In this document: positions 25,306 through 34,693 of the stretch, one piece after another
Layout: each line of letters starts with the position of its first letter
Numbering within the stretch: position 1 is the stretch's first letter
Assembly (NCBI GenBank): GCA_019635275.1
Contig: JAHBZV010000020.1
Span: forward strand, 1-48,385
Direction of reading: 5' to 3'
From: Burkholderiaceae bacterium
GTDB lineage: Bacteria > Pseudomonadota > Gammaproteobacteria > Burkholderiales > Burkholderiaceae_E
DNA length: 48,385 nucleotides
Notes under the pieces: generated by a model
What the model saw: the letters and a program-made list of their open reading frames with translations, nothing else
Database searches by the model: none
Told to the model about the DNA's origin: nothing
Translations under genes and position numbers: made by a program

Positions 25306-26397
25306 ATGCCCCTGACCGACGTCGCCATTCGCCGCGCCATGCCTGCCGCCAAACCCGTGCGCATGTTCGACGGCGGCGGGCTCTACATCGAAATCTCGCC
25401 TGCCGGCGGAAAGCTCTGGCGTTTCAAGTATCGATTCGGCGGCAAGGAAAAGAGGCTGGCGCTGGGGGCCTATCCTGCCGTTCCGCTCGAGGGCTGCAGG
25501 GACGCGGTCACCGGGGAATGGATTCCAGGCGCCAGGGAGAAACGCGACGAAGCCCGGCGACTGCTGGCCAGCGGGGTCGACCCCGCCGAAAGCCGCAAGG
25601 CGCAGAAAGTGCAAAGCCGCGCGCATGCGTCGCAAGCGACTGCCGGCAGTCTGCCCGACGAGACGGCGTGGGCCAGTCGCCTTCCGGGGCGCAGGGCGCA
25701 ACGGGAACTGAGGGAAGAGGTGCTCTATGAGACCGCCGCCCGGTGGTTCAACAACCACGGCTATCACGGCACTTCGCTGAGCGACCTGGCGAAGGAACTG
25801 GGGATCACCAAGGCCGCGCTGTACAACTACGTCGCGAACAAGAGGGAGTTGCTCTACAACATTCACGTGCGCTCGCTCCAGGCGGCGCGGGCCGCCCAGG
25901 ACAGTGCGTCCACCGAGAGCACCGGCCTCGGCAGAGTCCGGAAAATGATCTTCAACTATGTCGCCGCGATCACCGAGTCGCCGACGGTGACGTTCATCCT
26001 GCTGGAAGACGGTGCTCTGGCTCCCGAGCAGGCCGAAGAAATACTCGCCGCCCGGCGCGCGCTCGATCATGAGTTCCGGAGCTGGGTCGCAGCGGGAATA
26101 CGCGACGGGTCGATCCTGCCGTGCGATCCCCAGCTGGTGTCGTTGCTGGTGACCGGGAGCATGGCGTGGGTGACGAAGTGGTACGACCCGAAAGGCCCCT
26201 GGACCGGCGAACAGGTGGCTGAAGCGACGAGCGTGCTGTACGCGCGAATGCTGGGCAGCGCGCCGATCGGTCCGTTGCCGGACAGCGTCGGCAAGATCGT
26301 CCCGGAGGGCGGGCTCTGGATGCCGCCGCCCGCGCGGCCGGTCGGCGGCAACTCCCGATCGGGTCGGTCGGCCCGTTCCCGGCTCGTTGACAGGTAA
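25306..26397 (+). CDS. Integrase arm-binding domain (DUF4102) fused to a TetR/AcrR family regulator
   Basis: Residues 1 to about 100 match the N-terminal arm-type DNA-binding domain of P4-like tyrosine integrases: MPLTDVAIRRAMPAAKP, FDGGGLYIEISPAGGKLWRFKYRFGGKEKRLALGAYP, then REKRDEARRLLASGVDP. No catalytic integrase domain follows. After a polar linker (about 105-130) comes a complete TetR HTH (LREEVLYETAARWFNNHGYHGTSLSDLAKELGITKAALYNYV) and a ligand-binding domain to the end. The whole is 363 residues in one frame with uniform codon use, so it appears expressed. A 12-residue insert (DAVTGEWIPGAR) splits the integrase domain. A TetR-type operator directly follows the gene. The junction looks like capture of an island integrase start by a regulator gene (inference). 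Confidence 0.88.
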   Translation: MPLTDVAIRRAMPAAKPVRMFDGGGLYIEISPAGGKLWRFKYRFGGKEKRLALGAYPAVPLEGCRDAVTGEWIPGAREKRDEARRLLASGVDPAESRKAQKVQSRAHASQATAGSLPDETAWASRLPGRRAQRELREEVLYETAARWFNNHGYHGTSLSDLAKELGITKAALYNYVANKRELLYNIHVRSLQAARAAQDSASTESTGLGRVRKMIFNYVAAITESPTVTFILLEDGALAPEQAEEILAARRALDHEFRSWVAAGIRDGSILPCDPQLVSLLVTGSMAWVTKWYDPKGPWTGEQVAEATSVLYARMLGSAPIGPLPDSVGKIVPEGGLWMPPPARPVGGNSRSGRSARSRLVDR

Positions 26398-26415
26398 CCG
26401 ATCGGTAACTAGACT
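26387..26415 (+). promoter_or_regulatory. Promoter with TetR-type operator in its spacer
   Basis: A perfect -35 TTGACA (26387-26392) is followed after 17 bases by TAGACT (26410-26415, 4/6). The spacer contains TAACCGATCGGTAA (26395-26408) with the perfect 10-bp core ACCGATCGGT. A second GATCGG lies at 26416-26421 and the palindrome GGTTAACC at 26424-26431. A bound TetR dimer would block the polymerase. The -35 lies in the last codons of the regulator gene. The target is the operon starting at 26490. Confidence 0.7.
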
Positions 26416-26489
26416 GATCGGACGGTTAACCTTGCCACGACCGATCGCCGCTCGCGAGACGATCGTTCACTCACGAGAGGGAGAGGGGT

Positions 26490-27656
26490 ATGCGCTGGAG
26501 ACTGGTGACGCTGGGGGCTGCGCTGGCGCTCGTGGCGGGGGCGGCGTCGGGCCAGACCCAGGGCGTGAGCAGGACCGAGATCGTGGTCGGTTCGCTGCAG
26601 GACCTGTCCGGTCCGATCGCCAGCCTCGGCAAGGCGAGCCGCAACGGCATGCAGATGAGGATCGACGAGCAGAACGAGAAGGGTGGCATTCACGGCCGCA
26701 AGATCCGCTTCGTCGTCGAAGATCACGCCTACGACCCCAAGCGCGCAGTCCTTGCGACGCACAAGCTGCTCGAGCAGGACAGGATCTTCCTAATGCTGGG
26801 ACACATCGGCACGCCGACGAACGTGGCGGTGATGCCGCTGCTGTTCGAGCGCAACGTGATCAACCTGTTCCCCTTCAGCCCGGGCAGGCAGATGTTCGAT
26901 CCGGTGCATCGCCTGAAGTTCGCGTCCTTCACTCCCTATTACGACCAGGCGCGCCAGTCCGTCCCGGTGCTCGTCAAGCAGAGGGCGCTGAAGAAGCCCT
27001 GCATCATCTACCAGGACGACGACTACGGCATCGAGCACCTCAAGGGTGCCGAGGAGGGCCTGAGGACGATCGACCTGCAGTGGGTCGAGAAGACTTCGTA
27101 CAAGCGCGGCGCCACCGATTTCTCGTCGCAGGTGGCGCGCATGAGAAGCGCGGGGTGCGACCTGGTCGTTCTCGGCACGCTCATCCGCGAGACGATCGGA
27201 ACCGTCGCCGAGGCGCGAAAGACGGGCTTCAATCCGGTCTTCCTGGGAACGACCGGGATCTACTACGACCAGATCCACAAGCTCGGCGGCGCCGCGATGG
27301 ATGGAATCGTCGCCACCCACACGGCCGCGGTTCCCTACCCGGATAGCGGGTCGGAACAGGTGCGCGCCTGGATCCAGCGCTACAAGAGCAAGTTCGGCGA
27401 AGACCCGTGGATGCACTCGGTCTACGGCTACGCAAACGCCGAGGCCATGATCATCGCGCTGGAGAAGGCCGGGCCCGACCTGAGCACCGACTCGCTCATC
27501 AGGGCGATCGAGGCGACCAGGTTCCCCACGGACATCTTCGGCAGCGCGCAGATGACCTTCAGCCCCACCAAGCGCCTCGGATCGAGCCTCTATCGGTTCG
27601 CCGAGATTCGCGACGGCCGCTGGGTGACGACGTCCGACTACTTCGGCGAGCGCTGA
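26490..27656 (+). CDS. Branched-chain amino-acid-type ABC transporter substrate-binding protein
   Basis: This 388-residue exported protein has a signal peptide (about 1-23, ending GAASG before QTQG) and then the Leu/Ile/Val-binding-protein fold: SRTEIVVGSLQDLSGPIASLGKASRNGMQMRIDEQNEKGGIHGRKIRFVVED is unmistakable for LivJ-like proteins. In aromatic or acyl-CoA degrading betaproteobacteria such proteins often bind carboxylic acids rather than amino acids. No permease or ATPase gene is adjacent, so it is an orphan that must share another system or act as a sensor. GGGAGAGGGG lies just before the ATG. It is the first gene after the TetR-type operator. Confidence 0.9.
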   Translation: MRWRLVTLGAALALVAGAASGQTQGVSRTEIVVGSLQDLSGPIASLGKASRNGMQMRIDEQNEKGGIHGRKIRFVVEDHAYDPKRAVLATHKLLEQDRIFLMLGHIGTPTNVAVMPLLFERNVINLFPFSPGRQMFDPVHRLKFASFTPYYDQARQSVPVLVKQRALKKPCIIYQDDDYGIEHLKGAEEGLRTIDLQWVEKTSYKRGATDFSSQVARMRSAGCDLVVLGTLIRETIGTVAEARKTGFNPVFLGTTGIYYDQIHKLGGAAMDGIVATHTAAVPYPDSGSEQVRAWIQRYKSKFGEDPWMHSVYGYANAEAMIIALEKAGPDLSTDSLIRAIEATRFPTDIFGSAQMTFSPTKRLGSSLYRFAEIRDGRWVTTSDYFGER

Positions 27657-27738
27657 GCCGCCTGCCGCGGCGCCGGCGCGCCGCGGCTCTTCAACGAGCC
27701 CGGCATCTGGGGATGGCCGGGGCACGCCAGGACGAACC

Positions 27739-28947
<1,209 letters not shown>

Positions 28948-28971
28948 GCATCCCGACGAGGCGAGACGACG

Positions 28972-30114
28972 GTGAATTTCGACTACGACGAAGAACAGCT
29001 GGCGTTGCAGGAAACCCTGCGCCGCTTCATCAACAGGGAATACGGCCTGGAGAAGCGCCGGACATTCATCGCGTCCGCCGACGGATTCAGTCGCAGCGTG
29101 TGGTCGAAGTTCGCCGACCTGGGCATTCTCGCCATGCCCTTTCCAGGCCACCTCGACAGCGCCTGCGGCACTGCGATCGACACCATGATCGTCATGGAGA
29201 TTCTGGGGCGCGGCCTGGTCGTCGAGCCGTATCTGACGACGATCGTCCTGTGCGGCGGCCTGATCCGCGACGCCGGCAGCGACTTGCAGCAAAGGGCCCT
29301 GTTGCCGTCCATCGCCGCAGGGGCCCTGTTGATGGCCCTCGCTCACCACGAGCCCGGCACGCGCTACGAGTCGAACCATGTCGCGACGACGGCAAGGCGT
29401 GCGGGCAGCGGCTACGTGATCGACGGTGCCAAGACCGTCGTGCTCGGCGGAGATACGGCAGACAAGCTGATCGTCTCCGCACGCACGAGCGGCGACGTGC
29501 GCGACGATGCCGGCATCTCGCTGTTCATCGTCGATGCGAAGGCGCCTGGAGTGCGCGTCATCGGTTACCCGACGCAGGATGACAGGCGCGCCGCCGAAGT
29601 CGAAATCGCCGAGGTGCAGGTAGAGGCCGATGCCCGGGTCGGGGAGGGGGATCGCGCGCTGCCGATCGTCGAGCGCGCCATCGATCGATCGATCGCGGCA
29701 CTGTGCGCCGAGGCCGTGGGCATCATGTCCGCCCTCAACGAGGCGACGCTCGAATACCTGAAGGTGCGCAAGCAGTTCGGCCAGCCGATCGGCAGTTTCC
29801 AGGCGCTGCAACACCGGATGGTCGACATGGTGGTCGCGACGGAGCAGGCTCGTTCGATGGCGACACTGGCGGCGGTTCGCGCCGATTCGGACGATGCGGC
29901 CGAGCGGCGATTGGCGATCTCGGCGGCCAAGGCCCATGTCGGCCAGGCGTCGCGTCGCGTGGGCCAGGAGGCGGTGCAGCTGCATGGCGGCATGGGCGTG
30001 GTCGACGCGCTCGGCGTCAGCCACTATTTCAAGCGCCTCACGATGATCAACGCCACGTTCGGCGACGCCGACCACCACCTCGGGTACGTCAGCGACCGCA
30101 TGCTGGTCGCGTGA
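28972..30114 (+). CDS. pimD: Acyl-CoA dehydrogenase, pimeloyl-CoA dehydrogenase small-subunit type
   Basis: This 380-residue acyl-CoA dehydrogenase family protein starts with GTG. It has NFDYDEEQLALQETLRRFI at the N-terminus, VVEPYLTTIVLCGGLIRDAGS, HHEPGTRYESNHVATTARR in place of the usual flavin-loop motif, VRKQFGQPIGSFQALQHRMVDM, and a C-terminal QLHGGMGVVDALGVSHYFKRLTMINATFGDADHHL. This matches PimD-type small subunits. It probably forms a mixed complex with the product of the gene before it. The start codon follows a weak GACGACG region; spacing and the family N-terminus support it. Confidence 0.85.
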   Translation: MNFDYDEEQLALQETLRRFINREYGLEKRRTFIASADGFSRSVWSKFADLGILAMPFPGHLDSACGTAIDTMIVMEILGRGLVVEPYLTTIVLCGGLIRDAGSDLQQRALLPSIAAGALLMALAHHEPGTRYESNHVATTARRAGSGYVIDGAKTVVLGGDTADKLIVSARTSGDVRDDAGISLFIVDAKAPGVRVIGYPTQDDRRAAEVEIAEVQVEADARVGEGDRALPIVERAIDRSIAALCAEAVGIMSALNEATLEYLKVRKQFGQPIGSFQALQHRMVDMVVATEQARSMATLAAVRADSDDAAERRLAISAAKAHVGQASRRVGQEAVQLHGGMGVVDALGVSHYFKRLTMINATFGDADHHLGYVSDRMLVA

Positions 30115-30221
30115 CCGGACACTGACCGGGCCTCGACCCCGGTCGTCGCCCTGGCACCACGACCCTAGCTTCCCGATGACTCCTCGACCGTGGTCGAATG
30201 GCGCCAGACGGGAGGGAAGAG

Positions 30222-32039
30222 ATGCCGGTCCGGAATCTGGCGGTGGGGGCGGTTTTCGAAGAACTGGCGGACAGGCTCGCCATCCAGGGGGCCAACGTCT
30301 TTCGCATCAATGCCTACCGCAATGCCGCCCGCACGCTGCAGGAACTCAGCGGGGACGTGGGGCAGATGATCGAGCAGGGCCGCGACCTCACGGAGCTGCG
30401 CGGCATCGGGGCCGACCTGGCCGGCAAGATCCAGGAGATCGTCGCCACGGGCACCTGCGAGCTGCTCGAGCGCCTGCGCCGCGAGATGCCGCCGGCGGTC
30501 ACCGAACTGCTGCAGGTGCCGGGGCTGGGCCCGAAGCGTGTCGCGAGCCTGTGGCATGACCTTCACGTGCAGACGCCCGAGCAGGTGCTGCGCGCCGCGC
30601 GCGACGGGCGGATCCGCGCGCTGCCGGGATTCGGCGAGAAGACCGAGCGCAGGATCGAGTCGGCCGTGGCGGCGCACCTGTCGAAGGAGCGCCGCTTCAA
30701 GCTCGCGGTGGCCGGTCAGTACGCCGATGCGCTGGTGGCGCACCTGCAGCGCGCAAAGGGCGTCGAACGCGTGGTGGTCGCCGGCAGTTATCGCCGGATG
30801 CGCGAGACCGTCGGCGACCTCGACGTGCTGGTCACGGCGCGCAAGGCGAACCAGGCCATCGAGCAGTTCACCGGCTTCGCCGAAGTCGAGGAAGTGCTGT
30901 CCAGCGGCGGCACGCGCGCCAGCGTGCGGCTGCGCGGCGGCCTGCAGGTCGACCTGCGCCTGCTCGCTCCGGAGAGCTTCGGTTCGGCGTTGCAGTACTT
31001 CACCGGGTCGAAGGCGCACAACGTCGCGTTACGGCGCCTGGCCCAGGAGCGTGGCCTGAAGGTCAACGAGTACGGCGTCTTTCGCGGCGACACGCGCATC
31101 GCCGGCGACACCGAGGAGTCGGTCTACGCGGCGCTCGAGCTGCCGTGGATCCCGCCGGAGCTGCGCGAGGACCGTGGCGAGATCGACGCGGCGCAGGCGG
31201 GCCGGCTGCCGAAGCTCGTCGAGCCGGGCGACCTGCGCGGCGACCTGCACGCGCACACGACCGCCACCGACGGGCGCAACACGATCGAGGAGATGGCGGC
31301 GGCTGCGCAGGCGATGGGGTTCGAGTACCTGGCCATCACCGAGCATTCGCGCCGCCAGGGCATGGCGCACGGGCTGGACGCGAGGCGATTGCGCGAGCAG
31401 GGCGCGGCGATCGACCGGTTCAATGCGCGCACGAAGGGCATCCGTGTGCTCAAGGGCATCGAGGTCGACATCCTGGACGACGGGTCGCTGGACCTGCCCG
31501 ACAGCGCGCTGGCCGGGCTCGACATCGTGGTCGCGGCCGTGCACAGCCGGTTCGACCTGAGCCGCGCGCAGCAGACCGCGCGGATCCTGCGCGCGCTCGA
31601 GCATCCGAAGGTGAACCTGCTCGCCCATCCGACCGGGCGGCTGATCGGGCAGCGCGAGCCCTATGACGTGGACATGCTGCAGGTGATGCGCAAGGCCAGG
31701 GAGCAGGGCGTGCACCTCGAGCTGAACGCGCACCCCGAGCGGCTCGACCTGATCGACACGCACTGCCGGATGGCGAAGGACGAGGGTGTCCTGATCGCGA
31801 TCGCGTCGGACGCGCACGATACGGCGCAGCTGGCCAACCTGCGGTTCGGCGTCGGGCAGGCTCGCCGCGGCTGGATCGAGCGCGGCGACGTGCTCAACGC
31901 CCGGTCGCTGCGCGACCTGCTGCCGTTGCTGGCGCGCACCCGGGCGGGCGTGCGTTCTGCGCGCGCCACCACGCGATCAGGCGGTCGAACTGCCCGTCGA
32001 ACGCCCGCTGCATCCGTTCCGCGAAGTGGGTCGCGGTGA
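30222..32039 (+). CDS. polX: DNA polymerase/3'-5' exonuclease PolX
   Basis: The 605-residue repair polymerase has an N-terminal 8-kDa-like and helix-hairpin-helix region (LRGIGADLAGKIQEI; VPGLGPKRVASLW; LPGFGEKTERRIE), a family X palm with GSYRRMRETVGDLDVLV carrying two catalytic aspartates and QVDLRL the third, and a C-terminal PHP nuclease domain (GDLHAHTTATDGRNT; ITEHSRRQGMAHG; LLAHPTGR; SDAHDT). ATG 30222 has GGAGG 6 bases upstream and is preferred over ATG 30198. Bacterial PolX is about 570-575 residues; here the last 28 or so residues are a low-complexity Arg/Ser/Thr tail past the normal end at LLARTR. Confidence 0.92.
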   Translation: MPVRNLAVGAVFEELADRLAIQGANVFRINAYRNAARTLQELSGDVGQMIEQGRDLTELRGIGADLAGKIQEIVATGTCELLERLRREMPPAVTELLQVPGLGPKRVASLWHDLHVQTPEQVLRAARDGRIRALPGFGEKTERRIESAVAAHLSKERRFKLAVAGQYADALVAHLQRAKGVERVVVAGSYRRMRETVGDLDVLVTARKANQAIEQFTGFAEVEEVLSSGGTRASVRLRGGLQVDLRLLAPESFGSALQYFTGSKAHNVALRRLAQERGLKVNEYGVFRGDTRIAGDTEESVYAALELPWIPPELREDRGEIDAAQAGRLPKLVEPGDLRGDLHAHTTATDGRNTIEEMAAAAQAMGFEYLAITEHSRRQGMAHGLDARRLREQGAAIDRFNARTKGIRVLKGIEVDILDDGSLDLPDSALAGLDIVVAAVHSRFDLSRAQQTARILRALEHPKVNLLAHPTGRLIGQREPYDVDMLQVMRKAREQGVHLELNAHPERLDLIDTHCRMAKDEGVLIAIASDAHDTAQLANLRFGVGQARRGWIERGDVLNARSLRDLLPLLARTRAGVRSARATTRSGGRTARRTPAASVPRSGSR

Positions 32040-32069
32040 TGGCGTCCCCCTCGATTTGCCGCAGAACCT

Positions 32070-32090
32070 GCGCCGCGGAGCGTGCGGCGC
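32070..32090 (-). terminator. GC-rich hairpin after the universal stress gene
   Basis: GCGCCGC (32070-32076) and GCGGCGC (32084-32090) form a 7-bp stem with a 7-base loop, directly after the stress protein stop. There is no clear T-run, so termination is uncertain. Confidence 0.35.
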
Positions 32091-32999
32091 CTAACCCGTG
32101 TGCGCGGCGGCGCCGGCAACGCGCGCCGACCGGCCGGCGTGCGCGGGCGCGGGACGGCGCCCGCGCACGGCCGGTTCGGGCACCAGCAGGACGTCGCCGG
32201 TCGACGCATCGAGCAGGTTGCGCGCGACGCTGCTGAACGGCAGGCTCGCGCCCCGCGCACGCCGGCCGGCACCGACCACGGTCAGGCTCGCTTGCACTTC
32301 GGATTGCCGCGCCAGGATCCCGCTCGCCACCGCGCCAAATCCGATCGCCGGCACCACGCGGCCGTCGCGTGCGTTCGCCTGCGCCGCGAGCCGCTGCAGC
32401 GCGCGCAGCGCGTGCCGGCGCGCCTCGCGCAGGCGCGCGTGGCGAACGTGCGGCGCCGACATCAGGTAGCGCAGGCCCAGCGCGCGCAGCGTCCCGAGCA
32501 CGTGCAGCGCCTCGATCCGTGCACCGGCCTTGAACCGGCACGCTTGCTCGAGCAGGGCCGCCGACCCTGAGCGCAAGTCGACCCCAACGGTGACCCTCGC
32601 GTACGGCAACGCAGACGACGGCCCAACCGCGAGCACCGGCAGCCCGGTGCGGTCCGCGAGCCGTTCGGTGAGCCTGCGCCCGCGAAACGGCCACGGCAAC
32701 GAGCGCCGTGGATCGTGCAGGACGATCAGGTCGGCGCGCTCGCGATGCCGGGCCACGTCGTCGACCGACGCCGCCGCGCCGGCCACGACGTCGACCGCGA
32801 ATCCGTGCTGCCTGGCCAGCCGCCGCGCGCGCCGCTGCAGGCGCGGCAGCGGATTGGCGTTGGGCGCAAGGGTGCCGGTCGACAGGTGCAGCAGCCGGAG
32901 CTCGGCGCCGTGGTCCGCAGCCAGTCGGGCGGCGCGGCGCACGGCACGGTCCGCATCGACCGAGAGGTCGGTCAGGGCAAGGATCGATCGGATCTTCAT
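32091..32999 (-). CDS. Tandem universal stress protein
   Basis: The 302-residue protein has two UspA-like halves. The first starts IRSILALTDLSVDADRAVRRAARLAADHGAELRLLHL; the second starts RVTVGVDLRSGSAALLEQACRFKAGARIEALHV and ends VVGAGRRARGASLPFSSVARNLLDASTGDVLLVPE. The second half keeps a G-x-G-like ATP-binding area (GAGRRARGASLPFSS); the first is divergent there. The last 25 residues are a disordered Ala/Arg tail. GGAGGA lies 6 bases before the ATG at 32999. It is convergent with polX. Confidence 0.88.
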   Translation of the reverse strand: MKIRSILALTDLSVDADRAVRRAARLAADHGAELRLLHLSTGTLAPNANPLPRLQRRARRLARQHGFAVDVVAGAAASVDDVARHRERADLIVLHDPRRSLPWPFRGRRLTERLADRTGLPVLAVGPSSALPYARVTVGVDLRSGSAALLEQACRFKAGARIEALHVLGTLRALGLRYLMSAPHVRHARLREARRHALRALQRLAAQANARDGRVVPAIGFGAVASGILARQSEVQASLTVVGAGRRARGASLPFSSVARNLLDASTGDVLLVPEPAVRGRRPAPAHAGRSARVAGAAAHTG

Positions 33000-33807
33000 G
33001 GCATTCCTCCGAATGCCTGTCGCCATTGCGGCGAGCAGGCGAGTCGCGCGAGGCTCGTGGCCCGGCGATGGACGAATGCGCTGGATAGTCTCGGTGAAGT
33101 CCCGCCGGGCTCAGGAAAGTGCGGCCGGCTCGCGTGGCATCAGTGCACGCGTTTCGGGCAGCCATGGGCAGACGGCTTCGATCCCGAGGGAGCGAAGCAG
33201 TGCGTCGAGCGGCTGGTTGGGAGCGAGGATCATGGGCCGATTGTCGGCGATTCGTGTGGGTGGGGCAAGCAAGGCCCCGGCCACGTCCGCGCCGGGCGGG
33301 CAATCGACGTCGGAGGCCGGATCCGCGGTGGCGGCGAACTGCGCGCGGCCTGGGACCTGCTTGGTGACGGCGCGCTTGCCGCCGCCGGCAGCGCGCCGGT
33401 CGGGCAGGATTTTCGCGTCGAGGAGTTCGTCGACTGCGGCATGCGCCTGCGCGTGGGCGGCAGCAGTCTGGCGGCCGGGGACGAGATCGTGGTCGGGTCC
33501 GGCTACGGAAGTCACGCCGGATCGAGCGTCCGGACGGATGTGTGGGAGGACTGCGCCCGGCTGCGTGCGAGGGCCCGGCCCGCGGGCTTCGTCGACAGCT
33601 GCTGGGTGGGCCACACCGGAGGAACAGCTTGAATTAGACATAATATACATTATGCGCATTTGGCGCGAGACCAGGCCAGGCCGGACTCGCGACCCCGAAC
33701 CCACCACACCGCCGATCAGGACGCCTAACCAGTCGCCCCCTTCGCGCGAAGCGATCGTGGCGCACCGGGGTTTAAAGTGGCGCGCATCGCAGGCAAGGAA
33801 TCGGGAC
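33000..33807. other. Gene-poor stretch of about 800 bases
   Basis: No recognised protein family or RNA was found here. Short open frames exist on both strands: a plus-strand frame ending at 33632 (with DFRVEEFVDCGMRLRVGG) and a minus-strand frame ending at 33111 (with NQPLDALLRSLGIEAV). Both have G/C-rich third positions, as expected by chance at this GC content, and neither has a convincing start. The stretch may be decayed coding sequence. Its 3' third contains an AT-rich palindrome and leads into the dehydrogenase gene. Confidence 0.5.
33639..33654. promoter_or_regulatory. AT-rich inverted repeat CATAAT-N4-ATTATG
   Basis: CATAAT-ATAC-ATTATG has perfect 6-base arms and sits in a sharply AT-rich patch (about 33629-33655) in otherwise about 70% GC sequence. 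It is 154 bases before the dehydrogenase ATG. TTGAAT (33629-33634) and the -10-like CATAAT or TATACA are nearby but are not well spaced. It is a likely regulator site and/or promoter. Confidence 0.5.
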
Positions 33808-34689
33808 ATGGCGGACAAGCAGCGGATCGGCATGATCGGCGTGGGCCTGATGGGCCATGGCATTGCCACGAGCGTCTTGCGGAATGGCTATCCGCTGGCG
33901 TTCCTCGAGCACCTTGGCAACCAGCCGACGCAGGACCTCGTGGCCGCCGGCGCACGTCCGGTGTCGGCGTGCGCCGAACTCGCTGCCGGCTCCGACGTGG
34001 TGATCCTCTGCGTCACCGGCTCGCCGGAGGTCGAGAACGTGCTGCTGCGCGAGGATGGCGTACTCGCCGGCCTGCGGCCTGGCGGCATCGTCATCGACTG
34101 CTCGACCGCAATGCCCTCCTCGACGCTACGCATCGCCGAGGCGGTTGCGGCGGCTGGCGGCCGATTCATGGACGCGCCGATGACGCGCACGCCGAAGGAA
34201 GCCGCCGAGGGGCGATTGAACCTGATCGTGGGTGCCGAGCCGGCGCTCTTCGCGCAGTGCCGCGCGTTGCTCGCAAGCTTCGCCGAGCACGTCGTGCACG
34301 CCGGCCCGGTCGGCGCGGGGCACCAGCTCAAGCTGCTGCACAACTACGTGTCGCTCGGCTTCGCGACCGTGCTCGCCGAGGCGGCGGCGTGCGCGCAACG
34401 CGCTGGTGTCGACACCGGGGTCTTCGTGCAGGTGCTCGCCAAGGGCGGCGGCGGTGGCGTGGTGCTCGAGCGGATGCGCCCTTATCTCGAAGCGCGCGAC
34501 GCCTCGGGCTTCCGGTTCACGATCGCCAACGCCTCGAAGGACATGGGCTACTACACCGCGATGGCAGGCGAACTCGGCGCTGCGCGGGCGACGGCCGAGG
34601 CCGTGCGTCAGACCTACGCGCGCGCGGCGGACGGCCACGGGCAATCGGCGGTCCCGTCGCTGGTCGACCTGCTCGCGGCGAATTCCTGA
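33808..34689 (+). CDS. NAD(P)-dependent 3-hydroxyisobutyrate dehydrogenase family oxidoreductase
   Basis: The 293-residue beta-hydroxyacid dehydrogenase has the N-terminal cofactor motif IGMIGVGLMGHGIA (about 7-20), VIDCSTAMPSST, the substrate loop RFMDAPMTRTPKEAAEG, and the catalytic lysine in GHQLKLLHNYV (about 171-181). The family includes 3-hydroxyisobutyrate, tartronate semialdehyde and related reductases; the 'DAPMTRTP' variant of the usual DAPVSGG loop suggests a different substrate. AAGGA lies about 8 bases before ATG 33808. Convergent with the DUF1772 gene (4-base gap). Confidence 0.9.
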   Translation: MADKQRIGMIGVGLMGHGIATSVLRNGYPLAFLEHLGNQPTQDLVAAGARPVSACAELAAGSDVVILCVTGSPEVENVLLREDGVLAGLRPGGIVIDCSTAMPSSTLRIAEAVAAAGGRFMDAPMTRTPKEAAEGRLNLIVGAEPALFAQCRALLASFAEHVVHAGPVGAGHQLKLLHNYVSLGFATVLAEAAACAQRAGVDTGVFVQVLAKGGGGGVVLERMRPYLEARDASGFRFTIANASKDMGYYTAMAGELGAARATAEAVRQTYARAADGHGQSAVPSLVDLLAANS

Positions 34690-34693
34690 GCGC

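Noticed and set aside
25187-26400. A complete integrated island starting at the DUF4102 gene
   Set aside because: No tRNA end, no direct-repeat attachment pair, no integrase catalytic domain and no cargo with different composition were seen.
28972-30114. Frameshift or decay in the small acyl-CoA dehydrogenase because the usual flavin-loop motif is absent
   Set aside because: The PimD-type small subunits normally have the variant HHEPGTRY-like motif; the frame is intact and full length.
33000-33640. Two candidate small genes in the gene-poor stretch (plus strand ending at 33632; minus strand ending at 33111)
   Set aside because: No start codon with a ribosome site, no recognisable domain, and G/C-rich third positions occur in all frames here.
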